Shown here: in pieces, positions 25,414 to 36,373 of the stretch
Numbering within the stretch: position 1 is the stretch's first letter
How the letters are laid out: every line of letters starts with the position of its first letter
NCBI GenBank assembly: GCA_021820445.1
Contig: JAKADN010000001.1
Location: 1-64,000 of the forward strand
Source of the DNA: Nitrospirota bacterium
GTDB lineage: Bacteria; Nitrospirota; Leptospirillia; Leptospirillales; Leptospirillaceae
Length of the DNA: 64,000 bases
Direction of reading: 5' to 3'
The notes under the pieces: generated by a model
Database searches by the model: none
What the model was told of the DNA's origin: nothing
Seen by the model: the letters and a program-made list of their open reading frames with translations, nothing else
Translations under genes and position numbers: made by a program

Positions 25414-26024
25414 TGGGACGGCGCATCGACGAACGATTTCTGGTGAAGTGGGCCGATGCGATCGCGGGAACGGTCCGGGGGGATGAAGGGAAGCTTGACC
25501 GGTGGATGACTCTTCTGGATACGATGAACCGCATCCGGAAGGTCCGCCCGGCCAGAAGCTTTGTTCTTGATGGGCGCTTTTCCCTTGAAGACAAGGTGGT
25601 TTTTTTCAGGACGCTCTTGAAGGAGTCGTTGGGGGACAGTCTCCCTGAAAACGAGAACCTCTTTCTTGTTCCTCTTCTGGAGGGAAATCTCTGGGACGGT
25701 ATTCCTTTTCTAGAAAAGGCGCTTCTGGAGAGATTCGATCTGGAGGCGGGAAGGGTTGTCGTGGAGGTTCATTCACCTGAAGCCCTTTCGGCCGAGAGCC
25801 AGGCAAAAATAGTGGAGGCCCTTCTTCGATTCGTCAATGAAGGGCCCGGACGAGAGCTGGCCGGTTCCGTTCCCGCGGAAAAACGACTTTCGGTCAAGCC
25901 GGTCTGGAAGGTTCGCCCTGAACTTTTGGCGGGGCTCGAGATCCGGATCGGGTCAAGGGTCTGGGACGCGAGCCTGTCCGCAAAATTGCGGGAGCTTGAG
26001 CGGCAGTTATTGAAGACGGCCTGA
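25413..26024 (+). CDS. atpH: F-type ATP synthase subunit delta
   Basis: A 203-residue protein (family about 180) in the right operon position, ATG overlapping the atpF stop. The C-terminal part has the delta pattern KPVWKVRPELLAGLEIRIGSRVWDASLSAKLREL. It links the b-stalk to the alpha3beta3 head. The N-terminal half is divergent and carries a slightly longer linker. Confidence 0.88.
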   Translation: MGRRIDERFLVKWADAIAGTVRGDEGKLDRWMTLLDTMNRIRKVRPARSFVLDGRFSLEDKVVFFRTLLKESLGDSLPENENLFLVPLLEGNLWDGIPFLEKALLERFDLEAGRVVVEVHSPEALSAESQAKIVEALLRFVNEGPGRELAGSVPAEKRLSVKPVWKVRPELLAGLEIRIGSRVWDASLSAKLRELERQLLKTA

Positions 26025-26105
26025 TATTCTCTCCAAGTTCGGAGGGAAACAGGCAATGGATAAAAGCTCGCGCGGCGGGCGACAATCTATCGAGACGAGG
26101 GGGCC

Positions 26106-27608
26106 TTGAAAAGTTCAGAGATTACCGAAAACCTTATGAAAAACCTGGGAAGTTTCAAGGGTGGTGTTGAAACTTCGGACCGTGGAACGATCCTCTCTTC
26201 GGGGGATGGAATTCTCCGTATTTCCGGCCTTGAAAAGGCGATGTACGGAGAGATGCTCGAGATCATCAAGGGAGGCTCGGCCCTGGTGCTGAACCTCGAG
26301 GAGAATGAAATTGGCGCGGTCATTCTCGAAGGCGGGGAAGAGGCCGTGGTCGGGGACGAAGTCCGCACCACAGGAAAAATCATGGAGGTTCCCGTCGGAC
26401 CCGGCCTGGTTGGCCGCGTGGTGAATCCCATGGGAGAACCTCTCGATGGAAAGGGCCCGGTCAAGGCCGAGCTTCATTCCCCTATCGAAAAGATCGCTCC
26501 GGGCGTCTCGACCCGAAAATCCGTCTCGGTTCCCCTTCAGACGGGGATCAAGTCCATCGACGCCATGATTCCGGTCGGACGGGGGCAGCGCGAACTCATC
26601 ATCGGCGACCGCCAGACCGGCAAGACCACCATTGCCCTTGACACCATCATCAACCAGAAGGGCAACAACGTCGTCTGCATCTATGTCGCCATCGGGCAGA
26701 AAGCGTCGAGCGTCGTCAATGTGGTCCGAACCCTCGAGAAGCACGGCGCCCTGGAATATACCATCGTCGTCTCCGCCTCCGCCGCCGAGTCCGCGGCACT
26801 TCAGTACATCGCTCCCTACGCCGGCTGCGCCATGGGAGAATACTTCCGGGATCGAGGGATGGATGCCCTCATCGTCTATGATGACCTGACGAAGCATGCC
26901 TGGGCTTACCGCCAGATGTCTCTTCTCCTTCGGCGTCCTCCGGGTCGTGAAGCCTATCCCGGAGACGTTTTCTACCTCCACTCGCGTCTCCTCGAGCGGG
27001 CGGCCCGTCTGAATGAAAAGAATGGCGGCGGTTCCCTGACCGCTCTCCCCATCATCGAAACACAGGCCGGTGACGTTTCTGCCTTCGTTCCGACCAACGT
27101 CATCTCCATCACAGACGGGCAGATCTATCTTGAAACCGACCTCTTCTATTCGGGGATCCGCCCGGCCATCAACCCCGGAATTTCCGTCTCCAGGGTCGGC
27201 GGGGCTGCCCAGATCAAGGCCATGAAACAGGTGGCCGGGAAGATGCGTCTCGAGATGGCCCAGTTCCGCGAGCTGGCCGCCTTTGCCCAGTTCGCCTCGG
27301 ATCTCGACAAAACGACGCGGGACCAGATCGAGCGGGGTCTCCGGTTGACGGAGATTCTGAAGCAGGGACATTACTCTCCGCTTCCCGTCGAGAAGCAGAT
27401 TGCCATCATCTTCGCCGTGACCAACGGATTTCTTGACGGAATCAAGCCGGACCGCATCGGAACCTTCGAAAAGGAATTCTTCCTTTATCTCGATAGCCGG
27501 AAAGCCGATCTCCTTCGGGCGATCCGGGAGGAGAAGGCCCTGTCGGAAACGACGATCGCCTCCCTCAAGGAAGGTCTGACCGAATTCACCGCTTCTTTCA
27601 ACGGATAG
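26106..27608 (+). CDS. atpA: F-type ATP synthase subunit alpha
   Basis: A 500-residue protein starting at TTG 26106. It has the Walker A variant [34 protein letters not shown], the [29 protein letters not shown] segment and [14 protein letters not shown]. Non-catalytic nucleotide-binding subunit of the F1 head. 81 bases separate it from atpH. Confidence 0.96.
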   Translation: MKSSEITENLMKNLGSFKGGVETSDRGTILSSGDGILRISGLEKAMYGEMLEIIKGGSALVLNLEENEIGAVILEGGEEAVVGDEVRTTGKIMEVPVGPGLVGRVVNPMGEPLDGKGPVKAELHSPIEKIAPGVSTRKSVSVPLQTGIKSIDAMIPVGRGQRELIIGDRQTGKTTIALDTIINQKGNNVVCIYVAIGQKASSVVNVVRTLEKHGALEYTIVVSASAAESAALQYIAPYAGCAMGEYFRDRGMDALIVYDDLTKHAWAYRQMSLLLRRPPGREAYPGDVFYLHSRLLERAARLNEKNGGGSLTALPIIETQAGDVSAFVPTNVISITDGQIYLETDLFYSGIRPAINPGISVSRVGGAAQIKAMKQVAGKMRLEMAQFRELAAFAQFASDLDKTTRDQIERGLRLTEILKQGHYSPLPVEKQIAIIFAVTNGFLDGIKPDRIGTFEKEFFLYLDSRKADLLRAIREEKALSETTIASLKEGLTEFTASFNG

Positions 27609-27611
27609 CCC

Positions 27612-28490
27612 ATGCCCTCTCTTCGATCGATCCGAGGCCGAATCAAATCGGTCAAGAATACGAGACAGATCACGAAGGCCATGGAAATGGTGGCCTCAGC
27701 CAAGATGCGCAAGGCCCAGATGCGCGTTCGTGATACCCGGCCCTACGCGGAAAAGATTCTCGAACTGATGGTTCGCCTGTCGGCCATCGAATCTCATAGG
27801 CCGAATATCTTTTTCAAGGCCCGCCCTGTGACGACGGTGGGCATCATCCTTGTCTCCACCGATCGCGGACTTTGCGGTCCGATCAATGCCAACGTCTTCC
27901 GGCAAGTGAATAAGTTCATGGCCGATCGACCCGGGGTGCGCTTCGAGTTCGTGGTTATCGGAAAGAAAGGCCAGGATTTTGTGCGGAGGAGCGGGCTTAA
28001 GGCCGTGGGATCCATTTCGGGTGTCAAGGATCGGGGAAAGATTGAAGAGATCCTTCCTGCAACCCAGGTCGCGATCGAGGAGTTCCAAGAAGGGCGCTGG
28101 GACGAGGTTTGGGTTTTTTTCACCGAATTCGTCTCGACATTATCCCAGAAACCCAGGATGGAAAAACTTCTTCCAATAGGACCGGATGTGGTAGAGGGAG
28201 GCGGAAAGGGAGCCTCGCCCTTTTTGGGGGAATATCTTTACGAACCGGACACTACGGAAATCCTGGATGTCCTGATCCCCCGCTACTTCGAATCGATCGT
28301 TTTCCAGCGTGTCATGGAAAATTTTGCAAGTGAATACAGCGCCAGGATGATGGCGATGCGAAACGCCACCTCCAACGCAAAAGAAGTCATTTACCAGATG
28401 ACCCTGATCTACAACAAGCTCCGGCAGGCGGCGATCACGCGGGAAATTTCCGAAATCGCCTCGGGAGCGGATGCAGTGCAGCAGGGATAG
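27612..28490 (+). CDS. atpG: F-type ATP synthase subunit gamma
   Basis: A 292-residue central-stalk protein: N-terminal RIKSVKNTRQITKAMEMVASAKMRKAQ coiled coil, the middle STDRGLCGPINANVFR, and the C-terminal helix ENFASEYSARMMAMRNATSNAKE. It turns inside the alpha3beta3 head. Begins two bases after the atpA stop. Confidence 0.95.
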   Translation: MPSLRSIRGRIKSVKNTRQITKAMEMVASAKMRKAQMRVRDTRPYAEKILELMVRLSAIESHRPNIFFKARPVTTVGIILVSTDRGLCGPINANVFRQVNKFMADRPGVRFEFVVIGKKGQDFVRRSGLKAVGSISGVKDRGKIEEILPATQVAIEEFQEGRWDEVWVFFTEFVSTLSQKPRMEKLLPIGPDVVEGGGKGASPFLGEYLYEPDTTEILDVLIPRYFESIVFQRVMENFASEYSARMMAMRNATSNAKEVIYQMTLIYNKLRQAAITREISEIASGADAVQQG

Positions 28491-28560
28491 AGGCGAAAGA
28501 CCGGATTGTTCTCTCCGGACGGAGGTCCGGGGATGCGTGATCCTTGACCAGGAAAAATGA

Positions 28561-29961
<1,401 letters not shown>

Positions 29962-29964
29962 GTC

Positions 29965-30399
29965 ATGTCCTTCATGCTGACTCTAGTCACCCAGGAGCGG
30001 GAGCTCATCTCCGAAGAGGTGGATTTCGTGAAGGCCAACGGAGTGGATGGGGAATTCGGCGTCCTGACGGGCCATTCTCCCTTCATCTCGCTTCTCGATC
30101 CCGGAGAGCTCGTGGTCCGCAAGGGGGACGCTCTCTATTCGTACTATGTGAGCGGAGGTGTGGCCGAAGTCCTTCCAAAATCCGTCATCATCCTGGCCAA
30201 CACCGTGGAGCGCGCCGACGAGATCGACGAACAGATGGCCAAGAGGGCGCGTCATAACGCGGAAGAGGCACTGAAGCAGCCTATTTCAGAGATCGAACGC
30301 CGAACCTATCTCCTGGAGCTCAAACGCGAGTCGGTCCGTCTCTCCATTGTCGCCCGCCGGCGTTCAACACGCCATCCCGGTCAGATTTCAGAAGAATAA
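29965..30399 (+). CDS. atpC: F-type ATP synthase subunit epsilon
   Basis: A 144-residue protein with the N-terminal beta-sandwich (VTQERELISEEVDFVKANGVDGEFGVLTGHSPFISLL) and a C-terminal helical part (about 90-130). The C-terminal pair of helices can inhibit ATP hydrolysis in this family. Last gene of the operon, directly before the terminator. Confidence 0.94.
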   Translation: MSFMLTLVTQERELISEEVDFVKANGVDGEFGVLTGHSPFISLLDPGELVVRKGDALYSYYVSGGVAEVLPKSVIILANTVERADEIDEQMAKRARHNAEEALKQPISEIERRTYLLELKRESVRLSIVARRRSTRHPGQISEE

Positions 30400-30433
30400 A
30401 TCCGTCCAAGAAATCTTTTTCTTTAATCCTTCC

Positions 30434-30472
30434 ATCCTCCGGCGGCCTTTGAAGGCTGCCGGAGGATTCTTC
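30434..30472 (+). terminator. Intrinsic terminator of the atp operon
   Basis: A 15-pair stem, 30434-30448 against 30453-30467 with one G-T pair, a four-base loop TTGA and a following TCTT. Key sequence: CCTCCGGCGGCC / GGCTGCCGGAGG. Confidence 0.85.
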
Positions 30473-30479
30473 CGGTCAA

Positions 30480-30508
30480 TTGGCCTTTTCCCGCGATTCT
30501 GGTAGGAT
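30480..30508 (+). promoter_or_regulatory. Possible promoter of the glgC cluster
   Basis: TTGGCC (30480-30485) and TAGGAT (30503-30508) with 17 bases between, directly after the atp terminator and 26 bases before the small membrane gene. Confidence 0.5.
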
Positions 30509-30534
30509 GAACTCCAAGGGGGAGTTGCGGGAAA

Positions 30535-30741
30535 ATGATCTATGACTGGATATTTCTGATGGTGGGGGGATTTGGGGCGGTCTACTCCGTGCGTCTTCTC
30601 CTTCGTCATGAACGAAGGGAAAAATGGGTGGCCTACCTTTTTTCCTCCCTCCTTCTTTTTTTCTGGGGTCTCTTTTCCCTCTCTCCCGCCCGTACAGGAA
30701 TTCTTCGCATTCTGAACCGCACCTTTCTCGGAAATTCCTGA
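30535..30741 (+). CDS. Small two-helix membrane protein of unknown function
   Basis: A 68-residue protein starting at ATG 30535. It has two hydrophobic segments (IFLMVGGFGAVYSVRLLL and VAYLFSSLLLFFWGLFSL) linked by the charged RHERREKW. No family recognised. It is 21 bases upstream of glgC and likely the first gene of that transcript. Confidence 0.6.
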   Translation: MIYDWIFLMVGGFGAVYSVRLLLRHERREKWVAYLFSSLLLFFWGLFSLSPARTGILRILNRTFLGNS

Positions 30742-30762
30742 ACCCCTTGCTGGAGGTTGTCG

Positions 30763-32025
30763 ATGGATCATCGGGACAGGGAGAATATTCTGGCCATCAT
30801 ACTGGCGGGGGGAGAGGGAAAACGCCTCTTTCCCCTGACCGCCGACCGCGTCAAGTCCGCCGTTCCTTTTGGAGGAGCCTACCGGATCATTGATTTCGTC
30901 CTGTCGAACTTCGTCAATTCGGGTTTTACCAAGATCAAGGTCCTGACCCAGTACAAGTCCCATTCCCTCAACACGCACCTGTCACGGGGTTGGCGACTTT
31001 CCCCTCTCCTCGACCAATACATCGATCCAGTTCCGGCCCAGATGCGGACCGGTCCCCACTGGTTTCAGGGGACGGCCGATGCCGTTTTTCAGAACATGAA
31101 CCTGATTCTCGACGAAAAACCCGACCACGTCTGCATTTTCGGGGGGGACCACATCTTCAAGATGAATATCCGGCAGATGCTGGACCATCATCTGGAGACC
31201 GGAGGAGCGGTGACCGTTGCGGCCATCCCGGTCCCGCTCCAGGAGGCCCGGGAGTTCGGGGTCATCCGGACGGAAGGTGACCGAATTCGCGACTTCGTCG
31301 AGAAGCCTCCGACCCCGGAGCCGACGGTTCCCGGCGGAAGCACCGCGCTGGCCTCCATGGGGAACTATATCTTCCGGACGAAGGATCTGCTCGCCGTCCT
31401 GCGGGAGGACTCCGAAATTTCTTCGTCCAAGCACGACTTCGGCCATAACATTCTTCCCCGTCTTGCGGCGGAAGGGAAGGCCAATGTCTACGACTTCAGC
31501 CGGAACACCATTCCGGGGATGGACGAAGTGGAGAAGGGGTACTGGCGTGACATCGGGAATATCGACGCCTACTGGAAAGCCAACATGGACCTCGTTTCCG
31601 TGACCCCGTCCTTCAACCTCTACAACCCCTACTGGATCATCAGGACCTACCGCCCCCAGATGCCCCCGGCCAAGTTCGTATTTGCCGATGAAAAGAACAA
31701 GCGGGTCGGGGTTGCCACCGATTCGATCGTCTGTGGCGGCACCATCATCTCGGGAGGACAGATCGACCGGTCGATCCTGTCGCACAGCGTCCGGGTCAAC
31801 AGCTACTCCCATGTCTCCGAATCGGTGGTCTTCAACGGGGTGGATATCGGTCGCTACGCCCGCCTGAACCGGTGCATCGTCGAAAAGGATGTGCGGATAC
31901 CGGCCGATCTCCGGATTGGTTTTTCCCCCGAGGAAGACCGGAAATTTTTTTCCGTCTCGCCGGGGGGCATCGTCGTGGTGACCCAGGACGGAGTCGAACG
32001 ATGGATCCGGGAAAACCGGGTATAG
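30763..32025 (+). CDS. glgC: Glucose-1-phosphate adenylyltransferase
   Basis: A 420-residue enzyme that makes ADP-glucose from glucose-1-phosphate and ATP. GGAGG at 30752-30756 selects ATG 30763. The nucleotidyltransferase opening ILAGGEGKRLFPLT, the FGGAYRIIDFVLSN motif, WFQGTADAVFQN, the Mg-binding IFGGDHIFKM and the FVEKP motif are present, followed by the left-handed beta-helix C-terminus with effector sites. ADP-glucose feeds glycogen synthase or GlgM; neither is in this window. Confidence 0.94.
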   Translation: MDHRDRENILAIILAGGEGKRLFPLTADRVKSAVPFGGAYRIIDFVLSNFVNSGFTKIKVLTQYKSHSLNTHLSRGWRLSPLLDQYIDPVPAQMRTGPHWFQGTADAVFQNMNLILDEKPDHVCIFGGDHIFKMNIRQMLDHHLETGGAVTVAAIPVPLQEAREFGVIRTEGDRIRDFVEKPPTPEPTVPGGSTALASMGNYIFRTKDLLAVLREDSEISSSKHDFGHNILPRLAAEGKANVYDFSRNTIPGMDEVEKGYWRDIGNIDAYWKANMDLVSVTPSFNLYNPYWIIRTYRPQMPPAKFVFADEKNKRVGVATDSIVCGGTIISGGQIDRSILSHSVRVNSYSHVSESVVFNGVDIGRYARLNRCIVEKDVRIPADLRIGFSPEEDRKFFSVSPGGIVVVTQDGVERWIRENRV

Positions 32026-32049
32026 GTCTTTTCTGAAAAAGGAATTCTT

Positions 32050-34209
32050 TTGAACGCCAATGTTCTTTTTGTCTGGCACATGCATCAGCCATCCTATTTC
32101 GATCCGCTGACCAACGAGATGGTTTTGCCCTGGGTCCGCCTTCACGGCGTACGGGGTTATTACGACATCCCTCATATGGCGGGACTTTTTCCGAAGATCC
32201 GGCAGACGGTGAATATCGTTCCGATTCTTCTGGACCAGATCCTGGCCCTTGCGGATGGACGGGTGGTCGACTCCTACCAGGAGCTCTCCCTCAAGCCCGT
32301 AAACGAACTGGACAACGGGGATAAAATCTTCCTGGCGAGGAATTTTTTTTCATGCGCCTACGAAACCATGATTAAGCCCTATCCCCGGTATCTCTTTCTG
32401 TGGCAGAAGGTCCAGTCCAGGCAACCCACGAAGGACGAGGATTTCGGCAGAATCGTCTCACAGATGAACCTCCAGGATTTTCTGGATCTTCAGATGTGGT
32501 TCAACCTCACATGGTTCGGCTATGCTGCCCGGGCGCGCCATCCGGAGGTCGAGCAGTGGATCGGACAGGGAGCGAATTTCACCGAAGGGGACAAGAAGGC
32601 GCTCTTCGACCTTCAGAGGAAAATTCTGAGCGAGCTGGTGCCCCTCTACCGTTCCCTTGCCCGGGAGGGTCGGATCGAGATATCGACCTCTCCCTATTTT
32701 CATCCCATCCTCCCCCTTCTCATTTCGTCGAAGACGGCCCGGAGGGCCCATCCCAACCTCTCCCTTCCGGAAGAGTTCGCCTATCCGGAGGACGCCGTCC
32801 TTCAGATCGAGACGGCCCTCAGACGCCATGAAGAGGTCTTCGGAATCCGGCCCAAGGGCATGTGGCCCTCCGAAGGGTCGGTTTCCCCTGAGGTGGTCCA
32901 GATGGTAAATAAGGCGGGGCTCGAATGGATGGCCTCCGACGAGGACATCCTCTTCATTTCCCGGGACATGGCCCATCTCACGGAGGGAAGCCTTTACGAA
33001 CCCTACGAGGTGTCCATCGACGGATCGAAGGTGAAGATGGTCTTTCGCGACCGGAATCTCTCGGACCGGATCGGGTTCGCCTATGCCCGCTACAACGGGA
33101 CGGAGGCGGCCTCGGATCTTCTGGGACACATGGAGCAGATTGCCAAACAGGAGGAGGCGTCCGGCCGTTCGGCGACCATCCCGATCATCCTCGACGGGGA
33201 AAATCCCTGGGAGGCCTACTCCGACGGGGGATTTCACTTTCTCAAGACACTTTTCGAGCGGCTCTCCTCTCATGCCTTTCTCCGGACAGAAACCGTTTCG
33301 GGAGCCCTGGCGCAAACGTCCGCCCGCCCGATCGACCATCTGGCGACCGGCTCGTGGATCAACCATGATTTCCGCATCTGGATCGGCCATCCCGAGGACA
33401 ACAAGGGATGGAGCTTTCTGAGGGAGACGCGCCGGGCCTTCGAAGAAATCCTGAAGGGAGAGTCTGGAAAAAAGATTCCCCCGGAAGCGGTGGATCGGGC
33501 CCGTCGTGAACTTTTTGCGGCAGAAGGCTCGGACTGGTTCTGGTGGTATGGGGACGAATTCAAGAGCCTCCAGTCTTCGGAGTTCGACCGCCTCTTCCGG
33601 GTTCACCAGCAGAATGTCTATCGGATTCTGGGGCTCGCCCCTCCCATCCTGTTAAACGAGCCGATCCGGGAGACGGGGGTGGGGGCCGGGATCATCCTCC
33701 CGGTGGACTTCATCCGTCCGGTGATCGACGGGGAGGTGACCCATTATTTCGAATGGACCGGGGCCGGCTTCTTCGACAACCACAAGCTCCAGGGATCGAT
33801 GTACCTCCGGGATTCCCCGCTGTCGGCGGTCTACTACGGGTTCGACGAGGAGACGCTTTACATTCGGGTCGACTTCGACGAAAACTACCGTCTGGAGGAA
33901 AAAACCGGAGCGTCCCTCGTCATGCGGTTTCTCGACCACCGCGAATCGGCCATCCGGTGTCCCCTTGTTCCGGGAACGACGGAAATCCCCTTGGACGGAG
34001 TGGAAGGAGGAAAGGCCCGCTGGGGCTTGCGGAAGATCGGCGAGATCGCCATCCCTTACCGGTTCTTGGGTCTCGAGTCCGGGGAGTGGGTCGGGGCCCT
34101 GATCGAGCTTTACGAGGGGGAGACAATGGTCGACCAGTGTCCCCGGGGGCATACCCTTTCGATTCAGATTCCCGACGACCAGTTTGTCAAATCGATCTGG
34201 AGGCTGTGA
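32050..34209 (+). CDS. Glycoside hydrolase family 57 enzyme (alpha-amylase/amylopullulanase type)
   Basis: A 719-residue cytoplasmic enzyme starting at TTG 32050. GH57 conserved regions are present: HMHQPSYFDP (region 1), the candidate nucleophile E275 in GMWPSEGSVS, and the candidate acid/base D382 in LDGENPWEAY. Residues about 540-715 form an extra beta-rich domain (GEVTHYFEWTGAGFFDN...), resembling carbohydrate-binding modules of related amylases. It probably hydrolyses or rearranges alpha-1,4/1,6 glucans. No signal peptide. It lies 24 bases after glgC and one base before the next GH57 gene. Confidence 0.85.
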   Translation: MNANVLFVWHMHQPSYFDPLTNEMVLPWVRLHGVRGYYDIPHMAGLFPKIRQTVNIVPILLDQILALADGRVVDSYQELSLKPVNELDNGDKIFLARNFFSCAYETMIKPYPRYLFLWQKVQSRQPTKDEDFGRIVSQMNLQDFLDLQMWFNLTWFGYAARARHPEVEQWIGQGANFTEGDKKALFDLQRKILSELVPLYRSLAREGRIEISTSPYFHPILPLLISSKTARRAHPNLSLPEEFAYPEDAVLQIETALRRHEEVFGIRPKGMWPSEGSVSPEVVQMVNKAGLEWMASDEDILFISRDMAHLTEGSLYEPYEVSIDGSKVKMVFRDRNLSDRIGFAYARYNGTEAASDLLGHMEQIAKQEEASGRSATIPIILDGENPWEAYSDGGFHFLKTLFERLSSHAFLRTETVSGALAQTSARPIDHLATGSWINHDFRIWIGHPEDNKGWSFLRETRRAFEEILKGESGKKIPPEAVDRARRELFAAEGSDWFWWYGDEFKSLQSSEFDRLFRVHQQNVYRILGLAPPILLNEPIRETGVGAGIILPVDFIRPVIDGEVTHYFEWTGAGFFDNHKLQGSMYLRDSPLSAVYYGFDEETLYIRVDFDENYRLEEKTGASLVMRFLDHRESAIRCPLVPGTTEIPLDGVEGGKARWGLRKIGEIAIPYRFLGLESGEWVGALIELYEGETMVDQCPRGHTLSIQIPDDQFVKSIWRL

Positions 34210-34210
34210 G

Positions 34211-36373
34211 ATGGAGTTCTGGAAAGACGGACCGGACAGGGACCGACGGGCAACGATGGTGTTCGTTTTGCACAACCATCAGCCCGCGGGGAACTTTTCC
34301 CATGTGTTCCGAGAAGCCTTCGACCGCTGTTATCGTCCGACACTGGAGCTCCTGTGGCAATACGGCAACCTGCATGCCTCTCTCCACTACACCGGTCCAC
34401 TTCTCGAATGGATCGAGGCCAACGAGCCGGGATTTCTGGACCTCCTTCGAAAAATGGTGGAGCGGAGACAGGTCGAGGTCATTGGAGGGGGTTTTTATGA
34501 ACCGATTTTCTGCTGGCTCCGGTCGGTCGATCAGAGGCGCCAGGTCGATCTGATGCGGCGCCATCTTGAGAGCAGGCTCGGAGAATCAGGGGAAGGATTC
34601 TGGCTGGCGGAACGGGTTTGGGAAACCGACCTGCCGGCGAGACTTTTTCCCCTGGGGCTCACCTACGCCCCTCTTGACGACCATCATTTCCACCTGGCTG
34701 GCTTCGACGACGAAGATCTTCATGGCTACTACACTGTCTCCTGGGAGGGGGCTCCGCTTCGGATCTTTCCCATCTCCAAGGATCTTCGGTATCTGATTCC
34801 CTTTCGGCCGGTCGATCAGCTTCTGTCTTTTCTCGATCGCCGGGCCCGGGGGGGGCGTGTTCTGACCTATGCCGACGACGGAGAAAAGTTCGGGATCTGG
34901 CCCGAGACCTACCGCTGGGTCTGGGAGGAGAAATACCTCGAGCATCTTTTTTCCATGCTGTCGGCCCAGTCGGGATGGCTTCGGGTGGCCTCCATGGGGG
35001 AGGTGGTCTCCGATTGCAACCCGACGGGTCAAGCCGTGCTGCCCAACGCCTCCTATACCGAAATGATGGAGTGGGCCCTTCCGGCCCGCACCAGCCATGT
35101 TTTTCACGAGTGGGCCCTGAAGTGGGAGAGGGAAGGGGCCGATCCCGACCTCAGGGTCCTCTTCCGCGGCGGTATTTTCGAGAACTTCCTGATCAAGTAC
35201 CCGGATGTCCACCGCCTCTACCACCGGATGCTCCTGACCGGAAAATTTCTAAGGGACGCCTATTCGGATGCGGAGCCTCCGGATAGCGTGCTTTCCCCCT
35301 ACCTGAAGGCCCAGGGGAACGACGTTTTCTGGCACGGCCTTTTCGGGGGCGTCTATCTGTCGAATCTCCGCCACGAAGCCTACGCCAATCTTCTCCGGAC
35401 CGAAAGACTTCTCGAGGAGCAGGGAAGGCTCCCGGTTCCCGCAATCGTGTCGGACGACTTCGACGCCGACGGGGTTCCGGATTTTTTCGTGCGTCAAACG
35501 GGTTACAACCTCTGGATCACCCCCCGTTACGGTGGGAGCGTGCTCGAATGGGACGACCGGACCACCGGATTCCACCTGACCAATACCCTGACCCGGCAGG
35601 AAGAGGCCTACCACATCCGCCACCGGGAAGAGCGGAAGAAGTCGGAAGGGTCAGCGTCCGGGGAGGTCGGCATTGCCTCGATCCACGACCGCCCGGTGGG
35701 AGACGATCGTCATGTTCTGGAGGGGATCGTCTACGACCGACGTCCCCGCCGCGCCTTTGCCGAAGGATTTGCGCCTCTCGGCGCATCCGCCGCGGGGCTC
35801 CTCGATGGATCGGCCCTGACGCCGGATATGGGACGGAGTCCCTTCCGGGTTCTTTCTCCTCCGGACGGGGACCTTCGTCTGGAAGGAAGGGGGGAGCTGG
35901 CAGGCATTCCCTTCCTCCTGTCGAAGACCTACCGGTTCGAGGGAGATCGCTACTCCGTCGCATGGACCCTCTCCGCGCCCGAGCGGACGGAGCTGCCCGA
36001 CAGCTGGCGGGAGTGGGCCCTTTATGCGGAACTGCCCCTGACGATGCTGGCTGGCCACGATTCCGGACGCACGATCAGGGTTGAGGGACGGACGGATCCA
36101 TTCCTCTGGGACGAACCATGGGAGCACGGGGCGGTGGGATGGTATCGGGGAGAGGATTCCTGGTCGAAAACCGCCTTTTCGGCGGAGCTTGACGGGGTCG
36201 TCCGACTCATCCACGCGCCGATCGAGACGGTCTCTCTCTCGGAGTCGGGGCTCGAGCGGACTTTCCAGGGGACCCTTTTCATCCACGCGCTCCCCCTCGA
36301 ACGCCTGTTCGGGGGGGAGGCCCGGATCACGATCGTGACGGGCTATGATTCGAGGAGCTTGCCGCATGCCTGA
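34211..36373 (+). CDS. GH57 4-alpha-glucanotransferase/alpha-amylase-like enzyme
   Basis: A 720-residue protein. Motif HNHQPAGNF opens the barrel; nucleophile E134 lies in WLAERVWE, and D222-D223 in YADDGEKFG is the acid/base region. After the barrel come the DUF1925/DUF1926-type domains typical of the Thermococcus/Pyrococcus glucanotransferase group (KAQGNDVFWHGLFGGVYLSNLRHEAY; then a large beta-sandwich). Expected to transfer maltooligosaccharide units between alpha-glucans. The galT start overlaps its stop by eight bases. Confidence 0.85.
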   Translation: MEFWKDGPDRDRRATMVFVLHNHQPAGNFSHVFREAFDRCYRPTLELLWQYGNLHASLHYTGPLLEWIEANEPGFLDLLRKMVERRQVEVIGGGFYEPIFCWLRSVDQRRQVDLMRRHLESRLGESGEGFWLAERVWETDLPARLFPLGLTYAPLDDHHFHLAGFDDEDLHGYYTVSWEGAPLRIFPISKDLRYLIPFRPVDQLLSFLDRRARGGRVLTYADDGEKFGIWPETYRWVWEEKYLEHLFSMLSAQSGWLRVASMGEVVSDCNPTGQAVLPNASYTEMMEWALPARTSHVFHEWALKWEREGADPDLRVLFRGGIFENFLIKYPDVHRLYHRMLLTGKFLRDAYSDAEPPDSVLSPYLKAQGNDVFWHGLFGGVYLSNLRHEAYANLLRTERLLEEQGRLPVPAIVSDDFDADGVPDFFVRQTGYNLWITPRYGGSVLEWDDRTTGFHLTNTLTRQEEAYHIRHREERKKSEGSASGEVGIASIHDRPVGDDRHVLEGIVYDRRPRRAFAEGFAPLGASAAGLLDGSALTPDMGRSPFRVLSPPDGDLRLEGRGELAGIPFLLSKTYRFEGDRYSVAWTLSAPERTELPDSWREWALYAELPLTMLAGHDSGRTIRVEGRTDPFLWDEPWEHGAVGWYRGEDSWSKTAFSAELDGVVRLIHAPIETVSLSESGLERTFQGTLFIHALPLERLFGGEARITIVTGYDSRSLPHA